A stretch of DNA of 64,000 nucleotides from Tolypocladium sp. Sup5 PDA-1 (lineage: Eukaryota > Ascomycota > Sordariomycetes > Hypocreales > Ophiocordycipitaceae). A program made the translations under genes and the position numbers. Every line of letters starts with the position of its first letter. The stretch's first letter is position 1. Positions 38,067 through 48,899 of the stretch are shown one piece after another. The stretch lies in contig JPHH03000055.1 in assembly GCA_000750105.3 (NCBI GenBank), forward strand, positions 1 to 64,000. Reading direction: 5' to 3'. Below the pieces are notes generated by a model. The model saw only the letters and a program-made list of their open reading frames with translations. It was not told the DNA's origin and did no database searches.

Positions 38067-40012
38067 TACGGAGCAAGTCGTTGGCGCCAGCTCGAACCAA
38101 AGCCCGTAGCCGCCGACGCTCGGGAGACAAGGGCCTGCCCAACGCAGCATGGCGCTCGTCGATCTCTCCCCCCCCCAAGAGCCGTCGGCCAACCAATCGG
38201 CCTTTCGGCCTGAGCAACTCGACTCAAACTCGGGCAGTGCCGAGAAACCTGTTGTCGGGGTTTCCTCTGTGGCTTGGAGCCCGCAGGATAAGCTTGTATC
38301 GGCTAAGGTTTATTGGTTTCCAGCGGCCGTGGCGCGGCTGCGCAGTTCGGCTGATGTTGCGACTTACACGCACCATCCGTAACCGGCTGCTGATCCGGGA
38401 CGCATCCCCACGCAGGAACCGGCCCCCGCTAAAGATCACGCTGATGCTACCTCGCTGTACATACGAATGCCGAGGAGTCGAGTGCAACCCTCCGGCTCGT
38501 GCGGAGAGGTCTGCGCTGGTGGGCGTCGGTGACCCCAACGCCTCACCGAGGCCCTCACATATCAGATCGTCGTTGAAACACCATCCATGGCTCTTCCGTC
38601 TCCAGCCCACGTTGAATCAAGGCCCCGATGAGACAACTCCGTGCACTGCCGCTGTGGGGCGCAGGCCCGGCCGGCCCAGCCCGGGGAACGCCCGCTTCTA
38701 CTCCGTACATAGGAACCCCCGGTGACACGGCCTCCCTGTCCCTCTCCCTTGGCCCGTTGGCCTTCCTATTCACGCCATCTCCCTGGTGGGTCTCGGTTCA
38801 AGCCTCAAAGAGGCAAAGACTACATCCCTCGAGCGGCCTTCCCAATCAAGCCGGTCTAGTCTCCTGTTCACCTCCCTTTCTGGACGAGCAACGCAGCGAG
38901 TCTACGGCGCGGTGCCTTGGCGGATAGGCAAAGGCGTGGCCCCGGACTGTGCCCGGATGCTACATGCCTCGTCGAGAACAAGGCGTCGTGATGCTTCGCC
39001 AACACGGGAACAATGGTGTTGCCTCGCCTCAGCACATGCCCGCGGGCGCAGCAGTTCGCATGCAGGTCCTCGCAATGGACCGCTGATAAGTGAAATCACA
39101 GTGCATGCATGTACTTCCATAAACGGCAACATCCGCATTGTCTGATCTCGCTGCGAGTTTCAACTTCCCAACAGGGACGCAGACAGCCTGAGTGAGTGAT
39201 TGCGAATACTCGGTATCCAATGTCGAGTGGCCCGCTCGCCGCCAAGTTGCCATCGGTCAAAACAAGCTTGTCCAAGCAAGCTTAAAAAATTGAGTAATTG
39301 CAGCTTTCAGACCTGCCATTCAAGGCTTGCGCTTTGTTGATGGGCCCTGCGCCGGCCAACTCTATCGCCTGGCCCAGGCCAGATCCCTGCCGTCCATCCC
39401 TTGTGCCCCCTCGCAGCGTCAACAGACTGTGCAGGTTCGCTATGGCGGCATTTGGGGGCGGCAAATCCCGAACACTGCCGAGTTGGTGCGAGTTTCGCAT
39501 TCTCTTCGTAGTTGGACATCATTCGATATGTGCTGTGGCAGAGGGGAGATGTCATGGGGTTGCGCGTATTCGTACTTGTTGAGTGTACCCATCCATCATT
39601 GTTTCAGTTCATGGAACTTGCCATCGCCACGAGCCTCAAGGTTCTTTGGAAAAGACGTAGAGGGCTTGGTTACACGGATCCTCGTATGATTGTGCTCATC
39701 AGGGATACCGTGGTTGAGTGATGAGGCAGACTTCACCTCATCACCAACCACTTGCGACTAACACTGCGGCCACACATCGAGGCCACCGACAACTTGAACT
39801 GTAAAAACCATAGCTCTTTATTATTTGGAATCACCACGAGAAATGCCCATACCGCTCCCGTTCCCAAAGACAATGTCTTTGCGCTTCCCTCCGAGTAATT
39901 GCGTGTTAGCGGTTGACTTTCACGATGGCATCGCTTGACCTCGAGAGCCCCCAATCTTCATTCCTTTCTGCCCATCTGGTTCCATCCCCGAAGCCATTGC
40001 CAACTCACAAAC
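38067..40012. other. 1.9 kb intergenic region, no gene recognised
   Basis: Right flank of the transposon up to the 3' end of the Cys/His repeat gene. It begins TACGGAG, the right half of the interrupted motif. Open frames (for example 38051-38725 +) are Arg/Pro-rich with no domain and are probably spurious. Confidence 0.5.
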
Positions 40013-41588
40013 TCACCGACATCCATATCTGCTGGGATACTGCCCCTGATAACCCCCCTGATACCCCCCCTGCGGATACTGCCCCGGCATCCTCCACCCA
40101 AACGGCGGACTCCCGATCCTCCCGCCCGCCGGCGGCCACGGCGTCCGATTCGCCTCGCGATGCCGCGCACACAGGGACTCGACGCCCTCGTCGCCCACCG
40201 CCCGCGAGCAGCCCGTCCAGCGGCACCGCCGGTGACGCAGACACACGGACGAGCCCTCGCGCGCCCGGCCCGCGCAGCCGCCGCCGTGCCGGCACGCGTG
40301 CCGCTCGCAGAACCGGCCGTGGCCCGGCGGCGGCTCCGGACACTCGACGACGGCGCACTTGTGGGCCTCGCAGTAGGGCGAGAAGTACAGCTGCGCCTGC
40401 GGGCAGTGGCGCGCGGCGCAGTTGTGCTGCGTGCAGTAGGGCGAGTCGAGGCGCGGCGGGCGGGAGCAGAGAGTGTCGAGGTCCTGGTAGCGGCATGCGA
40501 TGGGAGCGTCTAAGGGGAAGCCATCGTCAGCGTCTGCTCCCGCGGCAACGCGTTATACTACACGACTGGGTACCCAAGCAACGTACCTTGCTCGAAAGCA
40601 ACCGGAGGCACTCGTCTGGGCATGGACAGCGCATCCGCCATATCATAAAAGGCACGATCCGCCTCCGCGTGGACACCACACCTCCCCTTGCGCACCACCC
40701 TCGCCTCACAGTCCCCCTCCTGGCACTCGTGCCTCCTACAGTAGCTGGCCAGCCTCTTCTCGGGACAGCCCTCCTCCTTGCACGTATGCTGGCGGCAGTG
40801 GTTACTCCCCAGCGCCAGCCCCTCGGCACACCCATCATCATCGCACGTATGCGCCTGGCAGTGCCGCCCCTTGCCGCGCAGCTGGTCACAGTCGCTCGCC
40901 GCGCAGTAGTGCGCCATGACGCCGTCGTCGCGGACGTGGCACGGCCGCTCGCAGCCCCGGTGCCGGCACGTCCGGTGCCGGCTGCAGAAGCGGCCCGGGT
41001 CGCCGGGGAAGCCGGGGTTGCTGCTGCCGCCGGGCACAGAGGCCATGCAGCCGCGGTGCTGGCAGCGGTGGTCGGCGCAGCGGAGGTGGTCTCGGCTGTC
41101 TCGCTGGTCGGCGCAGCCCTCTTCGATGCAGCTGTCTGGCCCGGCGTGAGCTCACACGTCTCTCTGTCTGTACGGGGGAAGGGGTACAAGCACTCACGAA
41201 ACTGCGAGCAGTATCTGTAAGTGTTGGGCTTGCCCTCCCTCACGTCCTGTCCACACAGCACACCGCCCACCCTCACCGCACACCTCATATCTATCCGGTC
41301 CCGAGTTAGCTACTGTAGTGTTACCCCGTGGCAACGCAAGAAACACCAGCAAAACTCACGCTCGTCGCAAAAGGCACCGCCCTGACCCCTCGGGTGCGGA
41401 CACGGCGTGCCGTCCGGAGTCTTGAAGAGACAGGAATGATACCGGCAGTACAAGGACTCGTGGAACACCCCGCTCCCTCGCCGCGTGAGGGTGTCGGTTT
41501 CTCTGCTGCAGGCAATGGCGTTGCAGCGGCCGTGCCAGACTCCCACGGGGTTAACTTGGTACTGTCGCAAGCTGGAGGCCAAGGCCAT
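40013..41588 (-). CDS. Cys/His-rich repeat protein, unknown function
   Basis: Predicted 455 residues from four exons: 41588-41360, 41290-41198, 41135-40587 and 40509-40013. About a dozen imperfect modules of the form [YFH]C-x2-H-x-C-x3/4-C run through the whole protein, for example YCRYHSC, HCQAHTCDDDGC, HCRQHTCKEEGC, YCRRHECQEGDC, YCTQHNC, YCEAHKC and FCERHAC. The regular Cys/His spacing suggests serial metal binding. There is no signal peptide. The C-terminus ends in a Gly/Tyr/Gln tail (QYPQGGYQGGYQGQYPSRYG). I do not recognise a named family; it is not RING, PHD, LIM or classical C2H2. The exon 3 acceptor was set at CCAG/ACAGC because the CAG four bases later breaks frame. The start is the least certain point, as the frame is open further upstream. 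Confidence 0.72.
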
Positions 41589-42482
41589 ACTTGCCTCTTC
41601 CTTGTCGTTTCCCGCTTCAGGGTCTCGAGGGCGTCGGTTTCGAAACGGCGTAAAACTGCGAATTGGGTTGGGGAAACGCCGTTTTATAAGAAAAATGCGG
41701 TGGCCAACCAAACCACCAAACCCGCCAAACCCCCCAACCACGCCGCCGGGGAACCGCATACTCGTAACACGAAGCAATCTCTCCCCTCTGCACCAGCCCG
41801 TCCTCCAATACCAACGATTCACTTACCTCGGGGGCCGTCAAGGAGACGTCGCGGAAGCAAGGTCCCCTCCGTGGACAGATAGATACGACGGTCGTCAGCC
41901 CCAGCTCCCCCGGATACCTGCGTCTTGTTTCTCCCGTCACTGCTTCACAGCCTTTCAAAGAGGCGTGACGATGGGACGGTACATGGGGGACCTGTAAATG
42001 CCCGGTCTGGTCTGTGACACACTGCAGCCTGGCTTCTGGCTTCGCTTGGGACAAAATCGTCTCATGGATTCGCGGCACAGGATGGAGCACACCACTGTTC
42101 TGCGCTGTCGCTCAGGGACACGTTTCCGAATCGGCAAGTATCTCTTGTCTAACCGTTGCCTAACGAATCGCTTGTTAAACCCCAAGAACATTTCCCCTCA
42201 CTCCGTGGTATCATATCCGTGAAGAAGCACGTTGCTTGTCCACCGTTCCAAGGCCTCCTATTTCTAAAACAGAATCAAGGCCGATAGAGCCGACTACCTC
42301 TGTTTGCGCCTGAAGAAATGTCAACGTCCTGGGAGACCAGCCAGCTGTTCCTGCTTGGTCTCTTCATAAGTCGTACGGGATGCATGTCAAAGTCAAAGTC
42401 GCCGCCAAGTAGCACGCCCAGTGTGTCTGACGGGGGTTTCTGTGTCCGTCACACCTCATCGCGTGCCAAGTATTAGGGCGGA
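41589..42482. other. intergenic region, possible 5' leader intron
   Basis: Between the Cys/His repeat gene and the TBF1-like gene (both minus). A GAG/GTAAGT donor near 41835 and a TTCGCAG acceptor near 41655 on the minus strand could form an intron in the leader of the Cys/His gene. No other gene is seen. Confidence 0.4.
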
Positions 42483-45400
42483 TCATGAAAGGCTTTGTGC
42501 TACGGCAGCTTGGAGGCCCTCGAGCAGGGCCGCCTCCGCGGCATTGTCGTCGTGTTGTGTCTCGTCCTGCGGCTTTGGTGCCTCCACTGGTGGAGTGGCA
42601 TGGGCCGATTGCGCTGGCGTCGCAGCTGAAGACGATGGATGAGAATGAGGTGGCTGGGAGGGATGTGCGGGTGCTGGTGGCGAATTGTGTAGCTGGTGTA
42701 GCTGTGGTTGGACCTGCGTTTGTGGTTGTGGTTGCGTAGGTGTGTTCGTGTTCGTGGTCGTGCCCACGGCCGATGCAGCCTGAGGCTGCTGAGCTGTTGG
42801 CATGCTTGGCAGCTGGCTAGGTGCATTCTGGGCTTGTTGGGATGGAGGATGGGCGTGGCTCTGGGGAGTAGCGGGAGACCGCACAAGGGGGCTCTGGTGC
42901 TGCTGTGGCTGCTGTGATTGTGACTGTGGTTGGTAGTGATGCTGCTGGTGTCCCTGCGTCTGGGACTGTCCGTATTGCTGCGCCTGGGACTGTCCATACT
43001 GCTGCGTCTGCGGCCTAGGAGGCAGTTGTGCCTGCGGTCTCGGAGGAGCCTGCGGCATGGCTTGTAGCACTTGTTGCGTTGTCGCCTGGACGCCCGGCCT
43101 AGCCGCTTGAGCTGCCGGTGTACCCGTGGTCCTCTGCATCGTCGCTGGTGCAGTGTGCGGCGTGGATACGTTACCCTGACTGGCCGTCCCGTGCTGCGTC
43201 GACGAGGCAGCCTGGGCAGCGCTCGCGGCCTGGGCCGGTGTCACGACGCCGGTTCCCATCCCCGTTGCAGGGCTCCCCGACGCTCTCCCTTGTTGCTGTG
43301 GCGGATGCTGCAGCCCGCCGGCCAGCGCCATGATGCCCTGCAGCTTGGCCTGGTCCTCCTCCGAATTCATCCTCGCCCGCTCCTCCGCCTCCTTCCTGGC
43401 AGCCTGAGTGGGCGCTCTCGTCTTCAGCTCGCCCGTGACAGCCTGCAGGTAAAAGGGCATCTCCGAGTTGGTCTTGAGGAAGAACAGCTTGAGATTTCGA
43501 GCCTTGTCCTTTAGTTGGACCTGTGTCCGGTCCTTGAGGATGTCAGAAATAGTGCCATTCTGCCCAAAGTAAGTCAGAATCTGGCTCCAGTGCGGGCCCT
43601 TGACCATGTCTAGCCCGGCCATGAGGGCCTTTTCTTCTTCTTGGGTCCAGGGGCGACGGGTCGAGTGAAGGCCCTCTCGCCTCGTATGGGCCGACGACTT
43701 GGACAGGGCTGCTTGGCGAGCCTTATCATAGAGTATCGCACTAGGAAAGGTTTGGTTCGGTGGTAGGTTCTCGCCAGGGGCTGGTGGCTGAGCTTGTGGT
43801 TCTGGCGTGGGTTGTGCGTAGGTTGCGTAATAAGGATGCTGAGCCTGGTGCTGCTGCAGCTGGTGTAGATACGGCAGTTGGGCGGCCATGCTCTCGGCTG
43901 TTTGACGTTGGCAAGGGTCGGGGCGTTTGGGGGCAAATGACACTCACTGGTACTTTGGGGCACCGTCGGCTGATATGGAACCGGCGAGAGCCCGTGTAGG
44001 GTCGTCTTGACATAGTTGGAGGTGCTCTCGGCCACCAGTGCTTCCAACTCCTTGTAGTCAGTCATGAGGTCGATCTTGCCGTTTGACTGGGCGGGTGCGT
44101 CGTCCGTCTTGGTCTCGCCATTGGTATGTTCCGTCGAGGGTTCGCCGCCTTCCATGGTCGGGGCCGCGGCAGACTCCTCCGTCAAGCCAGCCAAGGCGTT
44201 CTGGACTAGGCCGGACGCAGTCTTCTCGAAGAACGACGAGAGATCATCCAGGTCGATGTCGCCGTTGCCCGCATCGTCCACCTCTGGCTCCACAACGGTC
44301 GGCTCGTCGCCGAGATGTATAGCAACGCCGAACTTGTTTCCCAGCTCCGACGCTGATTTAAGCCGCCCTCTGACGTATGCCACGAAAATGCGTAATAGCT
44401 CCTCCAAGGGGTGCTTTTCTCGCAGGGCAGCTGGGAAACGGTCAGTCTTGGAGCTTTCGGCATATGGACGAGTCAACACACTTGGCTCTGCCTGCGCCTT
44501 GGCCTCCCCTTGGAGCGTCTCTTTTCGAGACTGGACAGAGGAGACGAAGCTTTGGTCAGCGGAGGTCAGCTCGTTGCCCCCATGTTGCCCGCGTAACCTG
44601 TCCTCCAGCCCCGACATCAATACCTCTCCCAGCACCTCCTCTGACGGCTTCTCCGGCTCCTTCTTGACGAGCGTCTCCACGGCTCGTTGTGTCATGATGC
44701 CGAGGTACAGCTCGGTCATTCCGGCTGGCAGGTCGGAAACCTGACAGTGGAACATGGATAGGAAGTTTTCGTCGGCGTCGCTGAGTGAGGTAGGGGTCCC
44801 GTCGACCAGCCATGACCCGAGTTGCGCCAAATTGGACAGGTCCAGCAAGGTCCGCGATTCGGCTTCGTGAATCCCCAGCTCGTCCGCCGATAGGACCGGC
44901 TTCGACGTATAGAGTAGTCTGACTTGCTCGAGAGATTGTTTTAATTGGCGATATGCGCGCCCGTGATCAGATTCGCCATTCTTTATTAGCTTCATCGTCT
45001 CGTCGAGCGGCGGCTGAACAAGTATGAGCAGTAATGATAGCGCCTGCGGGTGGTGACCCTGTTAGCAGCCAACTCAATAAGACCGAGCACGCTTGACGTA
45101 CCAAATTGCCCAGCGCATGGATATTCACATCGCGGATGTACTGCTGCGGCTCGGCGAAGAAGGTCGCCGGTTCCCTAGCCGACTCGGGGGCCGGCGCGCT
45201 GTCCACCTCCATCGGCTCGGTCGAGGTCGCCGGGACGTCTGGCGTGCCGTTGAACTGGTCCACCAGGTCGCCCACGTTGGACAGCGCATTCTGTACGAGC
45301 AGCGCCAGTCCGTCCTCGAGCGAGTCCTCCTCGGCCTGGTTCTCCGTCTTGGACCGCTTCGCCTCGGGGCTTTCGTTTGCGCCGCCGCCAATGTCCTCGT

Positions 45401-45661
45401 ACGGTCGCTTGGCCGCGAGCTCGGGTGACAGGTTGAAGTCGAATCCCTCCAGCCCGGTCGGCTCATATTCTTGCTTAATACCTAGGCCGCCGACAGTCAG
45501 CAATACCGCACCTGCAATCGCCACCGTGCGCTCGACGCAGCCATTGTCGCAAAGGCCAGCCCGCAACGCGGCCGCCAACCAAGCACCCGGCGGGAGGCTC
45601 GCTCCGACGTACCTGGTGCCGAGACGGCAGCGCCAGCCTCAGCGTGCGCCGGCTCGGCCAT
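42483..45661 (-). CDS. telobox Myb protein, Tbf1/TRF-like telomere-repeat binding factor
   Basis: Predicted 962 residues from five exons: 45661-45613, 45481-45102, 45043-44482, 44430-43948 and 43897-42483. The middle part (about 145-430) is helical and resembles the TRF-homology region (HGRAYRQLKQSLEQVRLLY, SRTLLDLSNLAQLGSWLV, FHCQVSDLPAGMTELYLG, LEELLRIFVAYVRGRLKS). After it comes a Myb/telobox domain: RRPWTQEEEKALMAGLDMV, then GPHWSQILTYFG and VQLKDKARNLKLFFLK, where VQLKDKARN corresponds to the VDLKDKWRN telobox motif. The C-terminus (about 620-962) is Gln/Pro/Ala-rich. This matches fungal Tbf1-like proteins that bind TTAGGG repeats in subtelomeres and promoters. Intron 3 (44481-44431, 51 nt, GTGTGT...CTGAC...CAG) is 3n and stop-free; its removal is inferred from splice signals. 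Confidence 0.82.
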
Positions 45662-46716
45662 GATGCCAATTGCCTCGATTACCACTGCTGGGAGCACATG
45701 CGAGGGCGTATCGCAACGAGAAATGCAGCGCGCGTGGCTGGCAACTGGGCGAGGTCGGTCGAGATGGGCGGGCCGCGATGCGGGCGGTCGGAGAAAATTT
45801 GCTGAGTCAGTCGCCCGCTGCCCTTATATCGTGCCCCAGAATTCTGCCGCTCGAGATACACAATCCTCACAGCATTTGCCACTGAAATTTATTGTCCATG
45901 GCGAATTTCAAAATAGCGGCGGCGGGTATCGTTGTTGGAGGTTGGCGGCCGCTGGCGAGGTGAGCCGCCGGCTGTTGCATTGGCTTATTGCTCCCTTGAC
46001 ACGTGCGCTCTCTTGTTATCGAGTGAACAATGCTCTCGGATCGCACTGTTGAACGCCGCTGGTACGGCTCAGCGTCACCATCGAACAAGCAAGGTTTCCT
46101 CCCTGGCGCTGCAGAACTGCCTTAGTCAGCATCCGCTCAGCGCGGCCAAACCCAGCTTAACATTTCCTCAGCGCTGGTTGGCGGCGAACCTGTCTCAACT
46201 CCGGATGCGGCAGGCAGCATGTCTGGGCGCTGGAAGTCCGTCAACTTTGACACGTCCAGCGCAATGGCCGAGCAACATGCAACTCTATTATTGGGATTGG
46301 ACTGGCGGTTGTGATGGCGTTTGGTCTTGACTGCCCGCCCGATGGTCGAACTGGCCACGCTTTGCCTCTGCCTCTCTGCACTTACACGGCGGCAGCGAAT
46401 CAGTCATTGTTGCAAGCGCAACGAAGGCTGCCCATAATGTACGGCAAGAACTCCACGGCGCTCCTTGTCGCTTGGCTATCATGTATCTGTACCTATCGAT
46501 ACGAATGCTCGCGGACCAAGCCATAAATGACTGACCCTGCGCATCGTCGACTGACGCTCAACCTCCAAACCATTGCCATCACCACACCTATCAACCTAAA
46601 GACACAATACTCTCCAACACTCACACATCCACGACCCTATAAGCGAGTTACTCCTAATGCAACGGTCTACATAACCCGACTCTCTCCCAACCTCCCACAA
46701 CAACCCCATCTCCACC
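45662..46716. other. intergenic divergent promoter region
   Basis: Between the TBF1-like gene (-) and the small membrane protein candidate (+). TATAAG at 46638-46643 and a C/A/T-rich leader precede the latter. No other gene is supported. Confidence 0.45.
46638..46643 (+). promoter_or_regulatory. TATA-like box (TATAAG) upstream of the small membrane protein
   Basis: TATAAG 74-79 bp before the ATG at 46717, followed by a purine-poor leader, the usual arrangement of strongly expressed fungal genes. Confidence 0.4.
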
Positions 46717-46965
46717 ATGATCGACAAGTCGCAATGCCAAGCCCACACCCGCACCCCATGGGGCAGCCGAGACCACCGCTACGACTACCGCCTGCGTTAC
46801 CTCGCCATGGGCATTCTCCTCGCCTCATTCCTGGCCGTTGCCATCGTGGGCGTCGTCTTCGTCTTTGACCGCAGAGATGCCAACTGTGACGACACGAAAC
46901 CCGACGCCGAGCCCACCAACAGCGCCGAAAATGCGTCTGTGGCGGTAATGTTCCCGAATGGCTGA
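46717..46965 (+). CDS. putative small single-pass membrane protein (82 aa)
   Basis: Starts MIDKSQCQAHTR at an ATG with near-ideal context (CTCCACCATG). Residues about 31-52 (MGILLASFLAVAIVGVVFVF) form one clear membrane helix flanked by Arg-rich and Asp/Arg segments. The C-terminal 30 residues are acidic and hydrophilic. No family is recognised. Support is the start context, upstream TATA-like box and hydrophobic pattern; a chance frame cannot be excluded. Confidence 0.45.
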   Translation: MIDKSQCQAHTRTPWGSRDHRYDYRLRYLAMGILLASFLAVAIVGVVFVFDRRDANCDDTKPDAEPTNSAENASVAVMFPNG

Positions 46966-47460
46966 GCCGGGTGTCAGGTCTGAGATGGGAGACACGGCTT
47001 TGGGGAGCAGGTTTTCAATGGCCAGCAGCATCAACGGCCATGCTGGTATGGGTTCTACAATAATCGTCAAATGGATGACTCCTCAAGACATCTCACATAA
47101 ACATCCACGCTCGCGTCATCATTGTACGTTGACATCATTTTCTGCGTAGATGCCCTAACTAAGCAGGATATACCACAAGCCCGCAGGTAAACACACAAAA
47201 TGCCCTCTATAGCATCCTCTACATGGACGCAAGTCGGCGCTTCTCACAAAGCTTTGTCTTGCCAAGCCCAGCTGCGCATGCTCGCAACCCGGAGCCCATA
47301 TAGAAACAACCAAGTGTTACATGAATTTACGTTGTAATACATGTGCCAAGACGGTCTTGTGAAAATAGTGTATGCCGGAGACAATGAACAAGAAAGGGGA
47401 CATAAAAGGGGTATCTGGAGGGGGGGGCCACTGAACAGGCACCAACACAATGCCATGGCC
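46966..47460. other. convergent 3' region
   Basis: Downstream of the small membrane protein candidate (+) and of the GH72 gene (-). No gene or repeat is seen. Confidence 0.45.
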
Positions 47461-48899
47461 CTACAGCAGGATAGCAAGAGAAAGCACAATTGCCGCCAGA
47501 CTGGCACCGACAACCGTTATCTTCCTGTCAGAAGACGCTGCGCTGCCACCGTCGCCGCCGCTCTTCTTGCTTTCCGTCGCCTTGGGCGCCTGGCTTGAGC
47601 TGGAGTCGGTAGTGGGATCCGCCGTGGCACTTGGTGCCGAGGTGTAGGTACCGCTGTGGGTTTCGCCCAGAGTGGGCAGCTTGACATTGCCATTGACTTG
47701 CCACCAGCCGCCTGCAGTGGACGTAGGGCATGCACGCGTTGACACGCCCTTGGGATCGTAATCGGCCTTCTTGACACCAGTCGGGTGGATGCTAGCCCAC
47801 TTCGTCTTGAGATTGTCAAAGTCTGGGCTTTTGGGGGTCGGTGTGCCTTTGCGGAGGAAGCCGTCAACTACGTTCTCATCGTTCTGGGACACGTCCTTGA
47901 CGGGAGGCCCATAGGTGATGATGCCGTAGCTATTTCCCTCCTGGATCCATTCGTACACGATTGCACCGCTCCAGTCATCCACCATGGGCTTGCTGAAGAT
48001 GGCGTCCTGGTCGTCCCATTTGCGAGGCCCGGGAACAATGCAGCCGGTCTCGGTGAAGAAGATGGGAACGGGAAAGCCCTGTGCATACAGTTGGAGCTGG
48101 TCGTACGTGGACTCTTTGTATGTGCTCGGGTCACACCACGAGTACGAGTTGAGGCCAAAGAAGTCGATGTTGTCGGACGAGTTGCCGCCGCAAGTGAGGT
48201 AGTCCTGCAACATAGGCCGGAGCTCCTTGATGTCGGCGGCAGAGTACCCGACGGGGATCTTGCGGTAGCCCTTCTTGTCGCGGTACGCCTTCATGTCACG
48301 AGCAGCGGCCTTGAGGAAGGGGGCTGCCGGGGAGGAATCCTTGGTGGCAATGTTTTCGTTGCCGATGAAGAATCCCAAGACGTTGTCGTACTTTTGGAAG
48401 GTGTCCATGACCTTGGCGTACTTGTCGTACTGAGTAGAGTTCCAGTACAGGTTTCCCTACAGGTTTTTGTAAGTCAACGGCTGGAACCGAGGGCACAGGG
48501 CGGGTCTCTCTTACCGGCTCAATGTAAGTGCCAAAGGTGTCCATGTCGACGAGGAGATAGATGCCGGCGTCTGCAAAGGCCTGCATGCAGCCGTCGTGGT
48601 TAGAGGCAGCGTCAGCATGGTAAACCCGGATCGTATTGGCACCAAGCTCCTTCATCAGGTTGGCGTCCAGCTTGCACTGGTTGGTGTCGACGAGGGGGTC
48701 CTCTGGCCGGAGCTGATACGCAACACCTGCTGGGGTCAGCGCCACATGACGCGTCGAGGAGGATAATCGACGAACCTTTGATAAAGAATTGCGATCCGTC
48801 CTTGTTGAAGAACTTGTTGCCATAGGCCTCGACGGCGTCGAGAGCCGCGGCCGAAGCAGCCAGGCCAGAAATGGCCGCATAGAGAGCGGTCCGCAACAT
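47461..48899 (-). CDS. GPI-anchored 1,3-beta-glucanosyltransferase (GH72, Gel/Gas type)
   Basis: Cleaves and rejoins beta-1,3-glucan chains at the cell surface. Predicted 443 residues from three exons: 48899-48776, 48726-48515 and 48456-47461. Signal peptide MLRTALYAAISGLAASAAALD; GH72 blocks VDTNQCKLDANLMKELGANT and YLLVDMDTFGTYIEP. The two catalytic glutamates are in GFFIGNENIA (about 147) and PIFFTETGC (about 250). FFGLNSYSWCD and VYEWIQEGNSYGII are also typical. No Cys-rich CBM43 (X8) module follows; the catalytic domain passes to a Ser/Thr-rich stalk, a small-residue GPI site (GGDGGSAASS) and a hydrophobic tail (VVGASLAAIVLSLAILL). This places it with the short GH72 members. It depends on the GPI pathway that GPI3 at 28-29 kb starts. 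Confidence 0.94.

Noticed and set aside
38051..38725. 224-codon plus-strand frame right of the transposon
   Set aside because: Starts inside the transposon's inverted repeat, Arg/Pro-rich, no domain or intron signals.
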